Assembly: GCF_051251125.1 (NCBI RefSeq)
Contig: NZ_JBPCZL010000002.1
Origin: Carnimonas bestiolae
Lineage (GTDB): Bacteria; Pseudomonadota; Gammaproteobacteria; Pseudomonadales; Halomonadaceae
Direction: 5' to 3' (one strand)
Length of the DNA stretch: 64,000 nucleotides
A program made the position numbers and the translations under genes. Of this stretch, positions 47,415 to 56,057 are shown in pieces (the first letter of the stretch is position 1; every line of letters starts with the position of its first letter). A model generated the notes under the pieces. The model ran no database searches, was not told where the DNA came from, and saw only the letters and a program-made list of their open reading frames with translations.

Positions 47415-48374
47415 TTACACGCGCACCAGCGCAGTGTCTTCGTCGATCCCAAGATGGATATTCATGCTTTGGATCGCCGCTCCGGCAGCTCCCTTGCCTA
47501 GATTGTCCAAGCGCGCCATCAATATCGCCTGATCAGCGTTGCCCGACACCAGAATATCGACGCGGTTGGTGCCGTTGTTGTGCTGAACATCCCAGCAACC
47601 GCTATCCAACTGCTGTTCATCGCCCAACGGCAGCACACTAACGAAAGACTCCTGCTGGTAATAGCGCTGATAGACCGCCTGAATGTGCTCCAAGGAAGCG
47701 TTGTCGAGTGCCGCCAATGGCAGCGGAAGCTGTACTGAAAGTCCTTGCAGATAAGGGCCTACAATGGGCGTGAACAGCGGCGCGTGATTCAAGCCACCGT
47801 GTAAGGTCATTTCAGGTAGATGCTTGTGTTGCAGGCCTAGCGCGTAGGGTCGTGGGCTTTCCAAACGCGCGTCACGTGCACTGCCGTTTTCAGGCTCGTA
47901 GGCGGCAATCATATTTTTACCGCCACCGCTGTACCCCGTCAGCGAATAAGCAGTGAGCACTTCCTCCGAGGACAACAGGCCCGCTTCAACAAGCGGTCGC
48001 ACCAACATGATGAACGCACTCGCATGGCACCCCGGATTAGCAATACGCTTGGATGTCCTGATACGCGCTCGCTGCTCGGGCACCAGTTCAGGCAGGCCGT
48101 ACACCCAATCGGAGGCGGTGCGAAAAGCAGTACTGGCATCGATAACGCAGGTGTCAGGATTATCGATTAGCGCTACGGCCTCGCGAGAGGCTTCGTCGGG
48201 TAGGCACAAGAACGCAACATCGGCAGCATTCAACAGCCGAGCACGTTCGTCGCGATCCTTGCGCTTCGCATCGGCGATACGCAGTACCTCGATTTGATCA
48301 TGCTGCGCCAGATAATCGAGCAGCCTTAAACCGGTCGTCCCAGCCTGACCGTCAACAAACACCTTGAACGTCAT
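47415..48374 (-). CDS. argC: N-acetyl-gamma-glutamyl-phosphate reductase (type 2)
   Basis: 319 residues from the ATG at 48374 (MTFKVFVDGQAGTTGL); the longer frame upstream adds non-family residues. FVDGQAGTTGLRLLDYL is the NADP loop of the short type-2 ArgC; FLCLPDEASREAV and ANPGCHASAFIMLVRPL with the active-site Cys, plus TAYSLTGYSGGGKNM, confirm it. It reduces N-acetylglutamyl phosphate to the semialdehyde in arginine synthesis. Not in an operon with other arg genes. Confidence 0.93.
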   Translation of the reverse strand: MTFKVFVDGQAGTTGLRLLDYLAQHDQIEVLRIADAKRKDRDERARLLNAADVAFLCLPDEASREAVALIDNPDTCVIDASTAFRTASDWVYGLPELVPEQRARIRTSKRIANPGCHASAFIMLVRPLVEAGLLSSEEVLTAYSLTGYSGGGKNMIAAYEPENGSARDARLESPRPYALGLQHKHLPEMTLHGGLNHAPLFTPIVGPYLQGLSVQLPLPLAALDNASLEHIQAVYQRYYQQESFVSVLPLGDEQQLDSGCWDVQHNNGTNRVDILVSGNADQAILMARLDNLGKGAAGAAIQSMNIHLGIDEDTALVRV

Positions 48375-48556
48375 ACCACTAATTTCCGCTGTAAAAGTCT
48401 TCGCTCTATAAGCGACGCCGCGCCGCTCGCGACATTTCAAGAATGCCATGACCAGCAAAACAACGAAAGAACGGAGCTGGTCAGCGGCCTCAAGGGATCA
48501 CTAACCATGGATGCCATCCTCACGCCCTGTACTGGAATACGCCTTTGCTTAGGCAA

Positions 48557-48592
48557 AATAAAAGCCGGCCCCGTAACGTTGGGGCCGGCTTT
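48557..48592 (-). terminator. Intrinsic terminator of the CsbD/DUF883-like gene
   Basis: AAAGCCGGCCCC and GGGGCCGGCTTT form a 12-base perfect stem with an 8-base loop; on the minus strand it is followed by TTTTATTTT. Confidence 0.92.
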
Positions 48593-48616
48593 AGCAGCAT
48601 GCTGCATTCGCGAGTA

Positions 48617-48862
48617 TCAGCGCAGGAAGCGACCGAATACAAAACCAACGGCCGCTGCAACTGCCAGCGCGGCGAAAGGATTCTCGCGCGTGGTGTCGCG
48701 CACTTGGTCTACGGCCTCGCCATAGTGGTACTGTGCAGCACCCGCCGCCTGACGCGCTTTGCCGCGCAGATCGTGTTCGTGATCGTCGGTGAACTCACCA
48801 AAGGCTTCTTGAGCCTGCCCCGCGAGTTCGCGAGCTTTTCCTTCAATGCGATCCTTCGGCAT
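48617..48862 (-). CDS. CsbD/DUF883 (ElaB-like) small membrane-anchored protein
   Basis: 81 residues from the ATG at 48862, because GGAG lies eight bases upstream (an ATG at 48868 is too close). The first half (PKDRIEGKARELAGQAQE and DLRGKARQAAGAAQ) looks like a CsbD repeat of amphipathic helices; the end (ENPFAALAVAAAVGFVFGRF) is the hydrophobic C-terminal anchor of the DUF883/ElaB group. Such proteins are often induced in stationary phase or by osmotic stress and sit at the inner membrane; ElaB-type proteins are known to bind ribosomes in E. coli. Combination of the two parts in one small protein is common in proteobacteria. Confidence 0.82.
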   Translation of the reverse strand: MPKDRIEGKARELAGQAQEAFGEFTDDHEHDLRGKARQAAGAAQYHYGEAVDQVRDTTRENPFAALAVAAAVGFVFGRFLR

Positions 48863-49011
48863 ATCCATTTCTCCTTGAATGAACCCAGGCGGGAATCGCC
48901 CAGCGCATTATGAGTGAATCCAGTATAGGCGACGCGCGTTTCGCGCGCCGAACAAGATTTTTAACACGAACCCTCTACAGATGCACGAACAATAACCGTG
49001 CTGTAGAACGG

Positions 49012-50286
49012 CTATTTTTTATCGATTTTGACGCGCGTCAACCATTCACGCCCTTTCAACATGCCGTTCCAGTAGATGAAGGGAAGCAATTCGATTTTCA
49101 TCCACCAGTTGAGTTTGCGTGGCACCTTCGGATCGAGCGGGAAGGTGGGTAGCAACTTGCCGTTATATCCGAATTCAGCCAGCACCACCTTGCCGCGCTC
49201 TACGGTAAGCGGGCAGGCACCGTAGCCATCGTAATGGGCCGGCAGAGAGGTGCCGTTACGCGCTGCAAGCAGGTTTTCAGCAACCACCACGCTCTGCTTA
49301 CGTGCCGCTGCCGCCGTTTTGGCATTACTAGTACCAATGCAGTCGCCCAACGCGAAAATGTCGTCGAACTGCGTGTGGCGCAGCGTATCGGGATCGACAT
49401 CGACCCAACCCGCCGCATTGCCCAAACCGCTCTCCTTGATAAAGTCCGGAGCGACCTGGGGCGGTACTACGTGCAACATATCGAAATGCTTCTCGACACG
49501 TTCTTTCTCGCCCGCTGCGTTAGTGACCTCGAAAGTTGCTTTTCGATTGGGGCCATCGACCGCAACCAGATTCTGATTGAAGAGCAGCGCCGCATTGTAG
49601 CGCTCGATGTAGCTTTGTAGCGTTGGCACGAAATCCGCGACACCGAACAACGCCGCACCCGCTAGCGCAAACTCGACATCAATGCTGCTTGCTACCCCCT
49701 GATGACGCCAGTAATCACAGGAGAGGTACAGCGCTTTCTGGGGGGCGCCAGCGCATTTGATCGGCATCGGCGGCTGCGTAAAAATAGCCGTGCCGTTTTC
49801 CAGCGACTGCACCAGTTTCCACGTGTAGGGCGCGAGATCGAGGCGATAGTTGGAGGTGACGCCGTTTTTGCCTAACGTCTCTTCAACGCCGTCGATCTTT
49901 TCCCATGCCAGCCGCAAACCGGGTGCCACCACTAACTGCTGATAGCCCACGACGCGGCCATCTTCCAACTCAATCTGTCGTGCTGACGCATCAACACGCT
50001 TGGCAGCACTCTGTAGCCACGTAGCGCCCTGAGGAATCACTTCACTGGTCGCTTTAACCGTTTTGGCAACGTCATAGGCACCACCCCCCACCAGCGTCCA
50101 TGCTGGCTGGTAGCAATGTTTGCTGCTCGGCTCAATGATGGCGAGACGCAGCGCGCTGTCACGCTTCAAGATACTTGCGCTCACGCTGATACCGCCAGAT
50201 CCCCCGCCAATAACAACAACGTCAAACTGCTCGGAAGCAGCAGCAGAATCAGCAGAAGATGGCTCAGCAGAGTTGTCGGAAGTCAT
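49012..50286 (-). CDS. FAD-dependent sulfide:quinone oxidoreductase-like protein
   Basis: 424 residues from the ATG at 50286, with GAGG six bases upstream. FDVVVIGGGSGGISV is the FAD loop, HCYQPAWTLVGGG the quinone-pocket region and MPIKCAGAPQKALYLSCDYW, with two Cys, the SQR signature. DIFALGDCIGTSNAKTAAAARKQ closes the FAD site, and the C-terminal end (LNWWMKIELLPFIYWNGML) is an amphipathic membrane-contact segment. It should oxidise sulfide or a related thiol and pass electrons to quinone at the inner membrane. Alone on its strand. Confidence 0.87.
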   Translation of the reverse strand: MTSDNSAEPSSADSAAASEQFDVVVIGGGSGGISVSASILKRDSALRLAIIEPSSKHCYQPAWTLVGGGAYDVAKTVKATSEVIPQGATWLQSAAKRVDASARQIELEDGRVVGYQQLVVAPGLRLAWEKIDGVEETLGKNGVTSNYRLDLAPYTWKLVQSLENGTAIFTQPPMPIKCAGAPQKALYLSCDYWRHQGVASSIDVEFALAGAALFGVADFVPTLQSYIERYNAALLFNQNLVAVDGPNRKATFEVTNAAGEKERVEKHFDMLHVVPPQVAPDFIKESGLGNAAGWVDVDPDTLRHTQFDDIFALGDCIGTSNAKTAAAARKQSVVVAENLLAARNGTSLPAHYDGYGACPLTVERGKVVLAEFGYNGKLLPTFPLDPKVPRKLNWWMKIELLPFIYWNGMLKGREWLTRVKIDKK

Positions 50287-50682
50287 CGGAAACCTCGGTG
50301 AATGTAGATCGATAATTAAAAAGCGAAAATGGCATCGCATCAGCTTAACTGAATATTCGATAGCCAGTATAGATAACTCCCCATCGATGCACTTTCCAAG
50401 GAAGATATCGAGTAAATATCGAGGCAGCGCTATCGAATGTGGTATTTTGTTAGCCGTTTAAGTGGCCGTTAAATACAGCTACACAGGGTTCTACTAAACT
50501 TTAGCCTTGTCTGATACGACATCGTAACAGCAACGGTCGGTGCCCTTGGCTGTAAATAATAGGCAGCAGAAAGCATTACCTCGCTGCGCAACAGCCTGGT
50601 TGCGTCAAAACCGCTCAGGCAGCGTCAAGAGAAGATGCCAACATCTCGGCAAAACGTCAGGTTTGATCAGGAGATAAACCCC
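50287..50682. other. Divergent intergenic region, SQR-like gene and small secreted gene
   Basis: 396 bases. No gene is supported. It must contain the promoters of both flanking genes; no convincing pair of hexamers was found by eye. Confidence 0.5.
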
Positions 50683-51015
50683 ATGAGCAAGCATTTATTT
50701 TCATCACTGGCCATTGCAGCCAGTCTCGCCATTGGTTGTGGCGTTACCCAGGCGCAAGCCGCAGAGCACGGCCACCCCGACAACCCGCTGGTAAAAGAGT
50801 GTCTCGCACAGGGCCAGGCGAAGGATGGCAACACCTTCAAAACGCAGTCCTATGCTTCCGACAACCTCTCACGCTACGAGCAGAACAAGCCTTATCGTTT
50901 GACCGTTAGCCTGCAGGGCCGTGGCAACACCTTCTACAACCTGAGCTGCCAGGTAGATGAGTCCGGCAAGGTTGCCTATGAAAGCTACGCAGTTGGCGGT
51001 ATGCCGCTCGAATAA
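50683..51015 (+). CDS. Small periplasmic hypothetical protein
   Basis: 110 residues from the ATG at 50683, with AGGAG nine bases upstream. A signal peptide ends near AQAAE. The mature part has GHPDNPLVKECLAQG, NLSRYEQNKPYRLTVSLQG, NTFYNLSCQVDESGKV and VAYESYAVGG. Two Cys in the mature part can form a disulfide. The sequence is well behaved but belongs to no family I recognise. A good terminator follows. Confidence 0.75.
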   Translation: MSKHLFSSLAIAASLAIGCGVTQAQAAEHGHPDNPLVKECLAQGQAKDGNTFKTQSYASDNLSRYEQNKPYRLTVSLQGRGNTFYNLSCQVDESGKVAYESYAVGGMPLE

Positions 51016-51078
51016 CGCGCAAGCGCGGCGGCGAGTCACCAGGCTTACGCCTGATATCGCTTTTTGCGAGGCATAAAA

Positions 51079-51107
51079 AAAACCACACGGAGTCCGTGTG
51101 GTTTTTT
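51079..51107. terminator. Bidirectional terminator
   Basis: AACCACACGG-AGT-CCGTGTGGTT with an A-run before and a T-run after, between the small periplasmic gene and the convergent DoxX gene. Confidence 0.93.
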
Positions 51108-51119
51108 ACTGCCGATAAC

Positions 51120-51542
51120 TTAACTGCGATGACGCAGCTGATCGAGCGAGAAGCGTCCAGCACCTGCTGCGTAGAGCGCGAGGAATCCACCTGCAATTCC
51201 TACATTTTTGTAAAAGTGCAGCAGCATGTTCATCTGTTGATCATCAGGCACAGCCCAGTATGGATGCCCCAGTACTGCCGTCGCTAGCGTGTAGATAGCA
51301 AGCAGGATGGCCAAGGGACGCGTGAAAAGACCCACCAGAATCAGCAGCGCGAAAGGTAACTCAGCGATTACGGCAACCAGTGTGGCAAGCATTGGATCAG
51401 GAATGCCGTTGGCCGCAAATTGGGATTCCGTGCCGGTGAAGCCCACCAGCTTGCCCCAGCCCGCATAAACAAACAGCACCACCAGCAAGACACGGGCAAT
51501 CAACAGCGCGGCATCACCACCAAAAACACGTCGGGAATTCAT
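51120..51542 (-). CDS. DoxX family membrane protein
   Basis: 140 residues from the ATG at 51542 (MNSRRVFGGDAALL), with GGAG nine bases upstream. Four membrane helices: LLIARVLLVVLFVYAGWGKL, LVAVIAELPFALLILVG, LAILLAIYTLATAVLG and a last one (NVGIAGGFLALYAAG). The VLFVYAGWGKL and GHPYW motifs are DoxX signatures. Family members are redox-related inner-membrane proteins, here next to a pirin gene, a common pairing, although separated by about 170 bases. Confidence 0.88.
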   Translation of the reverse strand: MNSRRVFGGDAALLIARVLLVVLFVYAGWGKLVGFTGTESQFAANGIPDPMLATLVAVIAELPFALLILVGLFTRPLAILLAIYTLATAVLGHPYWAVPDDQQMNMLLHFYKNVGIAGGFLALYAAGAGRFSLDQLRHRS

Positions 51543-51713
51543 CGTTCCAATCTCCAGTTTAAAAGGGCGCATTGCGCCAATAAGTAGCGACGTTAGTATC
51601 CTGTGTGGGCGAACGAACGCTCGCCCGTTGTCGCAGATTCATTCGTTTAAAGTCATTTATGAAAGCTAACGATAAGCAGGCGCCAGCGGCTGGTTAGCCG
51701 CAGTGCCAACAGC

Positions 51714-52448
51714 TTAGCTCAACATCATTGGCAGCTCTTGCCCGCGTAAATCGAACACCAGTACTTCTGCGTTATCGCCCTGAGAAAGCTCGATAAGCCG
51801 CTCATCTCTGATACGAGCACCATCGCCTTCACTGAGTGATTGACCATTGAGCACTACATGACCGCGCGCCACGTGCACGTATACGAAACGCCCTTCCTCA
51901 ATGCTTAGCTCCGCATGCTCTCCTGCATCGAAATTACCGGCGTAAACGCGTACATCCTGGCGAATCGGCAAGCCTTCAGCAGTATCTCCCGCACTCTCTG
52001 GACGGATAATCTGCCGCAGTTGCCCTTGCTTCTGCTCTTTCGAGAAGTGTTGCTGCAAATAGCGGGGCGTGTAGCCGCGTGCATCAGGCACGACCCAAAT
52101 TTGCAGAAAGTGGACCGGCTCGTTGGCGGACGGATTGAATTCACTGTGCAGCACGCCAGACCCTGCGCTCATCAGCTGCACATCCCCCGGTGCGATTACC
52201 GAACCATTGCCCATGTTGTCGCGGTGCTCAAGCTTTCCCTCCAACACGTACGAGAAGATTTCCATATCGCGATGAGGGTGGCGCCCAAACCCTTTTCCCT
52301 GAGATACGCGGTCATCGTTGATCACACGAAGATCCGAGAAGCCCATTTCGCGCGGGTCGAAATAGTCCGCAAACGAGAAGGTGTGGAAAGAGTTCAGCCA
52401 GCCGTGGTTGGCATGTCCGCGATCCATAGCGCGTCTAATCTGAATCAT
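51714..52448 (-). CDS. Pirin family protein (bicupin)
   Basis: 244 residues, with AAGGAG seven bases upstream of the ATG. MIQIRRAMDRGHANHGW and FHTFSFADYFDPREMGFSDLRV are pirin signatures; GFGRHPHRDMEIFSYVLEG and SAGSGVLHSEFNPSANEP carry the metal-binding His and Glu of the first cupin. Bacterial pirins bind a metal and can oxidise quercetin-like compounds. The true substrate here is unknown. Its neighbour DoxX on the same strand may be co-transcribed. Confidence 0.93.
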   Translation of the reverse strand: MIQIRRAMDRGHANHGWLNSFHTFSFADYFDPREMGFSDLRVINDDRVSQGKGFGRHPHRDMEIFSYVLEGKLEHRDNMGNGSVIAPGDVQLMSAGSGVLHSEFNPSANEPVHFLQIWVVPDARGYTPRYLQQHFSKEQKQGQLRQIIRPESAGDTAEGLPIRQDVRVYAGNFDAGEHAELSIEEGRFVYVHVARGHVVLNGQSLSEGDGARIRDERLIELSQGDNAEVLVFDLRGQELPMMLS

Positions 52449-52636
52449 GGTGTTACTCCTTAATCATTAGCGCGGCGTCTCCCGCGCTGTCATTGGGAGT
52501 AGATTAGTCAATTAAACAAAAGCAATAAACACGTATTTCAGCGAATTATTGTCGCCATATGATAGACAATAGCCGGCGAGTGCCCAGCCGTATTAGCGTG
52601 CCTCTCGAATGCCACCACCAACGACTACAGAAGGGG

Positions 52637-53293
52637 TCAGCAGGATACCGTGAGCGCGGTGATCTTGTACGCGCAGCGCTTTTCGCCCTGCTGAATGTGC
52701 TCTTCTCGAGTTACCCCAACGCCGTCGCCCAGAATAGCCTGAAACAGGCGTGTTTCACTCGCGCAGAATCCGCTACAGGACGCAGCTGCGGCACCAATCG
52801 GACAATGGTCCTCAATCAATCGCCACGTTTTCCCACTTTCGATAGTTTCAAGGCGCGCCATGTAGCCTTCGGCATCGCGCAGCTCTACCAGCTGTTGCAA
52901 ACGTTCTTCCAGTGACACGGCAGAAGCCAATGCTTCTTCGTATTTCGACGTGATGGCATGTTCACGCGCCGTTAATAGTTGCTCGATACCCTCGTTGCCA
53001 TGCAGGGAAAGCGCCGCATCCAACAGTTGCACACTGAGCTGCGCATGGGCATCAGGAAAGCGCGCATGCCCTTTTGCAGATAATTCCCAAACGCCTAACG
53101 GGCGCCCGCCGCTCTTTCGCTGCTCAAACTTCTGCACCAAGCCCAAATGCGCCAAACGGTTGACTCGCTGCCGGGCGGCTTCTTGCGAAATGGTCAACTG
53201 CGCCGCGATACCGGCGAGCGACAGCGCTCCATGGCGTTTGATCACACCAAGCAACTGCTGTTCAGGGCTGTCGAGTGATGCGACGAAGGTCAT
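52637..53293 (-). CDS. SufR-like Fe-S transcriptional regulator
   Basis: 218 residues from the ATG at 53293 (MTFVASLDSPEQQ), with GGAG six bases upstream. Residues about 8-60 are a winged helix-turn-helix of the DeoR/ArsR type (GALSLAGIAAQLTISQEAARQ). The C-terminal part has DHCPIGAAAASCSGFCASE and RCAYKI, that is Cys164, Cys173, Cys177 and Cys207, the pattern used by SufR-like regulators to hold an Fe-S cluster. Such proteins sense iron-sulfur or oxidative status. It is divergent from sodA with a 326-base gap, so sodA may be one of its targets. Confidence 0.85.
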   Translation of the reverse strand: MTFVASLDSPEQQLLGVIKRHGALSLAGIAAQLTISQEAARQRVNRLAHLGLVQKFEQRKSGGRPLGVWELSAKGHARFPDAHAQLSVQLLDAALSLHGNEGIEQLLTAREHAITSKYEEALASAVSLEERLQQLVELRDAEGYMARLETIESGKTWRLIEDHCPIGAAAASCSGFCASETRLFQAILGDGVGVTREEHIQQGEKRCAYKITALTVSC

Positions 53294-53619
53294 GGCAATC
53301 TCCTCGCGGCGTACGGTTGAAAAGTGGATGAGTAGAACCAATGCTTTGGTTTAAAGGCGGAATCGTCATTTGCATACGCTACTCCGTAGTCCTATTATCC
53401 AAGGGCGTGCTTGTAAAAGCCAGTATGGGTAGCCATGCACACCGGTTCAGCCGTTAAAACTGTCGTTTTGGGGCCGATGGGCAGCGCACAACGTTACTTG
53501 TTACCCCATCGATGGCTGTTCCGCGTCGAGAGATGCTGATACCCAGTGTTTGAAGAATCCGGATGCGCTAAGCACTCCGATGAATACATAGAACGACAAC
53601 CCAAGAGAGGCTTGTTGAT
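53294..53619. other. Divergent intergenic region, SufR-like gene and sodA
   Basis: 326 bases with no gene. It holds the two divergent promoters. No clear Fur box or other named site was recognised by eye. Confidence 0.5.
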
Positions 53620-54246
53620 ATGGCTTACGAACTTCCTAAACTTCCTTATGCCTACGATGCACTCGAACCGCATTTCGATAAGGCAACCATGGAAATCCAC
53701 CACACCAAGCACCATCAGACTTACGTCACCAATGCCAACGCAGCGCTTGAGAAACTGCCTGACTTTGCCAATCTGTCTGCTGAAGAGCTGGTGACCAAAC
53801 TTGCCGACGTTCCGGAAGCAAGCCAGACCGCCATCCGCAACAACGCTGGCGGCCACGCTAACCACTCGCTGTTCTGGACCATTCTGACGCCCGACTCCGA
53901 AGGCGCGCCGGTAGGTGATCTGAAAGCAGCCATCGACGACACTTTCGGCAGCTTTGAGCAGTTCCAGGAACAGTTCACTACTGCCGCCAAAGGTCGCTTC
54001 GGTTCTGGCTGGGCGTGGCTAGTGGTCAAGAACGGTAAGCTCGAAATCGGCTCCACTTCCAACCAGGACAGCCCGCTGTCGCCGAAAGCCTTTGGTGGTC
54101 TCGACGCTACGCCAGTGCTTGGTCTCGACGTGTGGGAGCACGCTTACTACCTGAACTACCAGAACCGTCGCCCTGATTACATTGGCGCATTCTGGAAACT
54201 GGTGAACTGGGCAGAAGCTGAAAAGCGCTATCAAGCCGCTAAGTAA
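53620..54246 (+). CDS. sodA: Superoxide dismutase, Mn type
   Basis: 208 residues. The start AYELPKLPYAYDALEPHFD and TMEIHHTKHHQTYVTNANA are close to E. coli SodA. Metal ligands are His in HHTKHH and GGHANHSLFW and Asp/His in LGLDVWEHAYY; the sequence NNAGGHANHSLFW and SGWAWLVVKNGKLE with TSNQDSPL match Mn enzymes. It dismutates superoxide in the cytoplasm. Ribosome site GAGAGG upstream, good terminator downstream; a possible target of the SufR-like regulator encoded divergently. Confidence 0.93.
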   Translation: MAYELPKLPYAYDALEPHFDKATMEIHHTKHHQTYVTNANAALEKLPDFANLSAEELVTKLADVPEASQTAIRNNAGGHANHSLFWTILTPDSEGAPVGDLKAAIDDTFGSFEQFQEQFTTAAKGRFGSGWAWLVVKNGKLEIGSTSNQDSPLSPKAFGGLDATPVLGLDVWEHAYYLNYQNRRPDYIGAFWKLVNWAEAEKRYQAAK

Positions 54247-54282
54247 GTAACGCTCAGGCGAGTTCTCGCACCGCCAATCAAG

Positions 54283-54315
54283 TCGCCCGCTTAACCTTGA
54301 GCGGGCGATTTTTTT
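54283..54315 (+). terminator. sodA terminator
   Basis: TCGCCCGCT and GCGGGCGA form the stem, followed by seven or more T, about 35 bases after the sodA stop. Confidence 0.92.
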
Positions 54316-54426
54316 GATATCAGGCTAACCTTAATGAAACAGGAAAAAGCCACCCATCATTTGATACAGTGGCGGCACGCTCAAAAGGATTTGGGGCTTA
54401 CCTTTTTTAACCGATAAGGATGCAAC

Positions 54427-55263
54427 GTGGATAGTAAACTGGATCGCGCTTGGCAGATGTTCAACCATATGCTGCCTTCTTTGCTGGGATTTGCGGGCAA
54501 ATTGCTCGCGGCCGTGGTGGTACTCATCATTGGCTGGTGGATTATCAATGCGATCATGCGCGGCATGAACCGCATGATGAGTGCACGCCACATGGAGCCG
54601 ACCCTGCAAGGCTTCCTTAGCAACATGGCTCAACTGCTGCTGCGCCTACTGCTACTGATCAGCGCAGCCTCCATGGTCGGTATCGCCACTACGTCGTTTG
54701 TTACCGTCTTGGGCGCGATGAGTGTCGCGGTGGGCTTGGCATGGAAGAACAGTCTGGCCAACTTCGCCGGCGGCGTAATGATTCTACTGTTCCGTCCCTT
54801 CAAGGTCGGCGATTACGTTAGCTGTGGCGGCAACGAAGGTACCGTCACTGCCATCGAAATTTTCCGTACCATTCTGCGTACCGTGAATAACGATATTGTC
54901 TACGTACCCAACTCCGCACTCTCGGAAACGGCGCTAGTCAACAACAGTGAAAACGGTCGTCGTCTTAGCACCATTAATGTGTTGATTGACTATGACGATG
55001 ACATTGATAAGGCGCGCTCACTGCTGCTAGGTCTCTTTGAAGGCGATAGCAAGGTAATCACTGATCCCGCACCTTCTGTTTCCTTCGCGCCTCAGGCAGT
55101 TAACGTATCTGTTAGCATCTGCTTCTGGAGTTCCGTGGCCGACAAGGTAGCGCTAACCTCTAAATACTCAGAGGAAGCTATCAAGGCACTGAAGAAAGAA
55201 GGCTACCACTTGGGCACCACTAGCCGCCCCGCGGTTACGCCTCAGGTAGTCGTTAACAAGTAA
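54427..55263 (+). CDS. mscS: Small-conductance mechanosensitive channel
   Basis: 278 residues starting at a GTG (54427) with AAGGA six bases upstream. Three membrane helices: LAAVVVLIIGWWIINAIM, LLRLLLLISAASMVGIA and the pore helix (TVLGAMSVAVGLAWKNSLANF and GGVMILLFRPFKVGDYV). The soluble vestibule has GTVTAIEIFRTILRT and VNNDIVYVPNSALSETALVN. It opens under membrane tension and lets solutes out in hypo-osmotic shock, fitting a salt-tolerant organism. Single gene followed by a terminator. Confidence 0.94.
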   Translation: MDSKLDRAWQMFNHMLPSLLGFAGKLLAAVVVLIIGWWIINAIMRGMNRMMSARHMEPTLQGFLSNMAQLLLRLLLLISAASMVGIATTSFVTVLGAMSVAVGLAWKNSLANFAGGVMILLFRPFKVGDYVSCGGNEGTVTAIEIFRTILRTVNNDIVYVPNSALSETALVNNSENGRRLSTINVLIDYDDDIDKARSLLLGLFEGDSKVITDPAPSVSFAPQAVNVSVSICFWSSVADKVALTSKYSEEAIKALKKEGYHLGTTSRPAVTPQVVVNK

Positions 55264-55283
55264 TTGATCGCACTCGATTGCTG

Positions 55284-55322
55284 AAAAGGGAGCGGTAGTC
55301 GCACACTACCGACTCCCTTTTT
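55284..55322 (+). terminator. mscS terminator
   Basis: AGGGAG-CGGTAGT pairs with ACTACCG and CTCCCT around a short loop, with TTTTT after it. One small bulge interrupts the stem. Confidence 0.8.
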
Positions 55323-55345
55323 CTATTGCCGAACAGGAAGGACGC

Positions 55346-55786
55346 ATGAGATCCCCGTACCCATATATTGTCGCTGGGAGTACGCTGCTGCTATTAGCGG
55401 TGGTGGCCCTGTGCGGACACTGGCCGGACGCTGGATTAAGGTCTTATAGCCACTCTATTGATCGCCTCGACGCACACATGCCCGTCAAACTGGACGATGA
55501 AACAGAGGTGGAATCGGTTCGACTGGTGCCAGCAAGCCGAGAAATTCGCTACACCTACGTGGTGCTGCATCACGATGCCAACGAATTTGAGCAGCCGCTA
55601 TTTGCCAAAGGAGCGGCAGCGGAACATCGACGTTCACTCTGCGAGCAAAACCGCAGCGGACTACAGAGTGCGATCGAGGAGGGCTTGCGTATGCGGCATA
55701 CCTACCTGGGCGCCGATGGCCGCTTCATCGCGTCGGTGGTAGTAGACCCGCGCAGCTGCTTGGCAAAGGCTGAGCGGTCTCCGTAA
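55346..55786 (+). CDS. Hypothetical single-membrane-helix protein
   Basis: 146 residues, with a GGAAGGA sequence just upstream. One N-terminal hydrophobic stretch (YIVAGSTLLLLAVVALCGHW) is probably an uncleaved anchor. The rest is periplasmic with SVRLVPASREIRYTYVVLHH, LCEQNRSGLQSAIEEG and RMRHTYLGADGRFIASVVVD. Cys residues in LCEQNR and RSCLAK could pair. No family recognised; resembles small proteins of unknown role that often follow mscS-type genes. Confidence 0.65.
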   Translation: MRSPYPYIVAGSTLLLLAVVALCGHWPDAGLRSYSHSIDRLDAHMPVKLDDETEVESVRLVPASREIRYTYVVLHHDANEFEQPLFAKGAAAEHRRSLCEQNRSGLQSAIEEGLRMRHTYLGADGRFIASVVVDPRSCLAKAERSP

Positions 55787-56057
55787 ACCGATAAGAAAAG
55801 AATCCAGGACCCGCAACACCTTTGAGCGCACAGGCCCGAGAAAACCTATGATCGCGTCACCTGCTCCCGAATGCGCGCCACCACACTAACGGCGAATAGC
55901 AGGCTACTGCCATGCGCACAGCCTCCAAAGCATTCGAAGTGCATGGGGCGTGACCTATCGCGACCGACCAAACGACTAATGCATCTGGCAAGCTGATCTC
56001 GCCGCACAGTACTCGGGAGCGCGCCTCGATTAAGCGATCCCTGTTACGACAAGCGCT

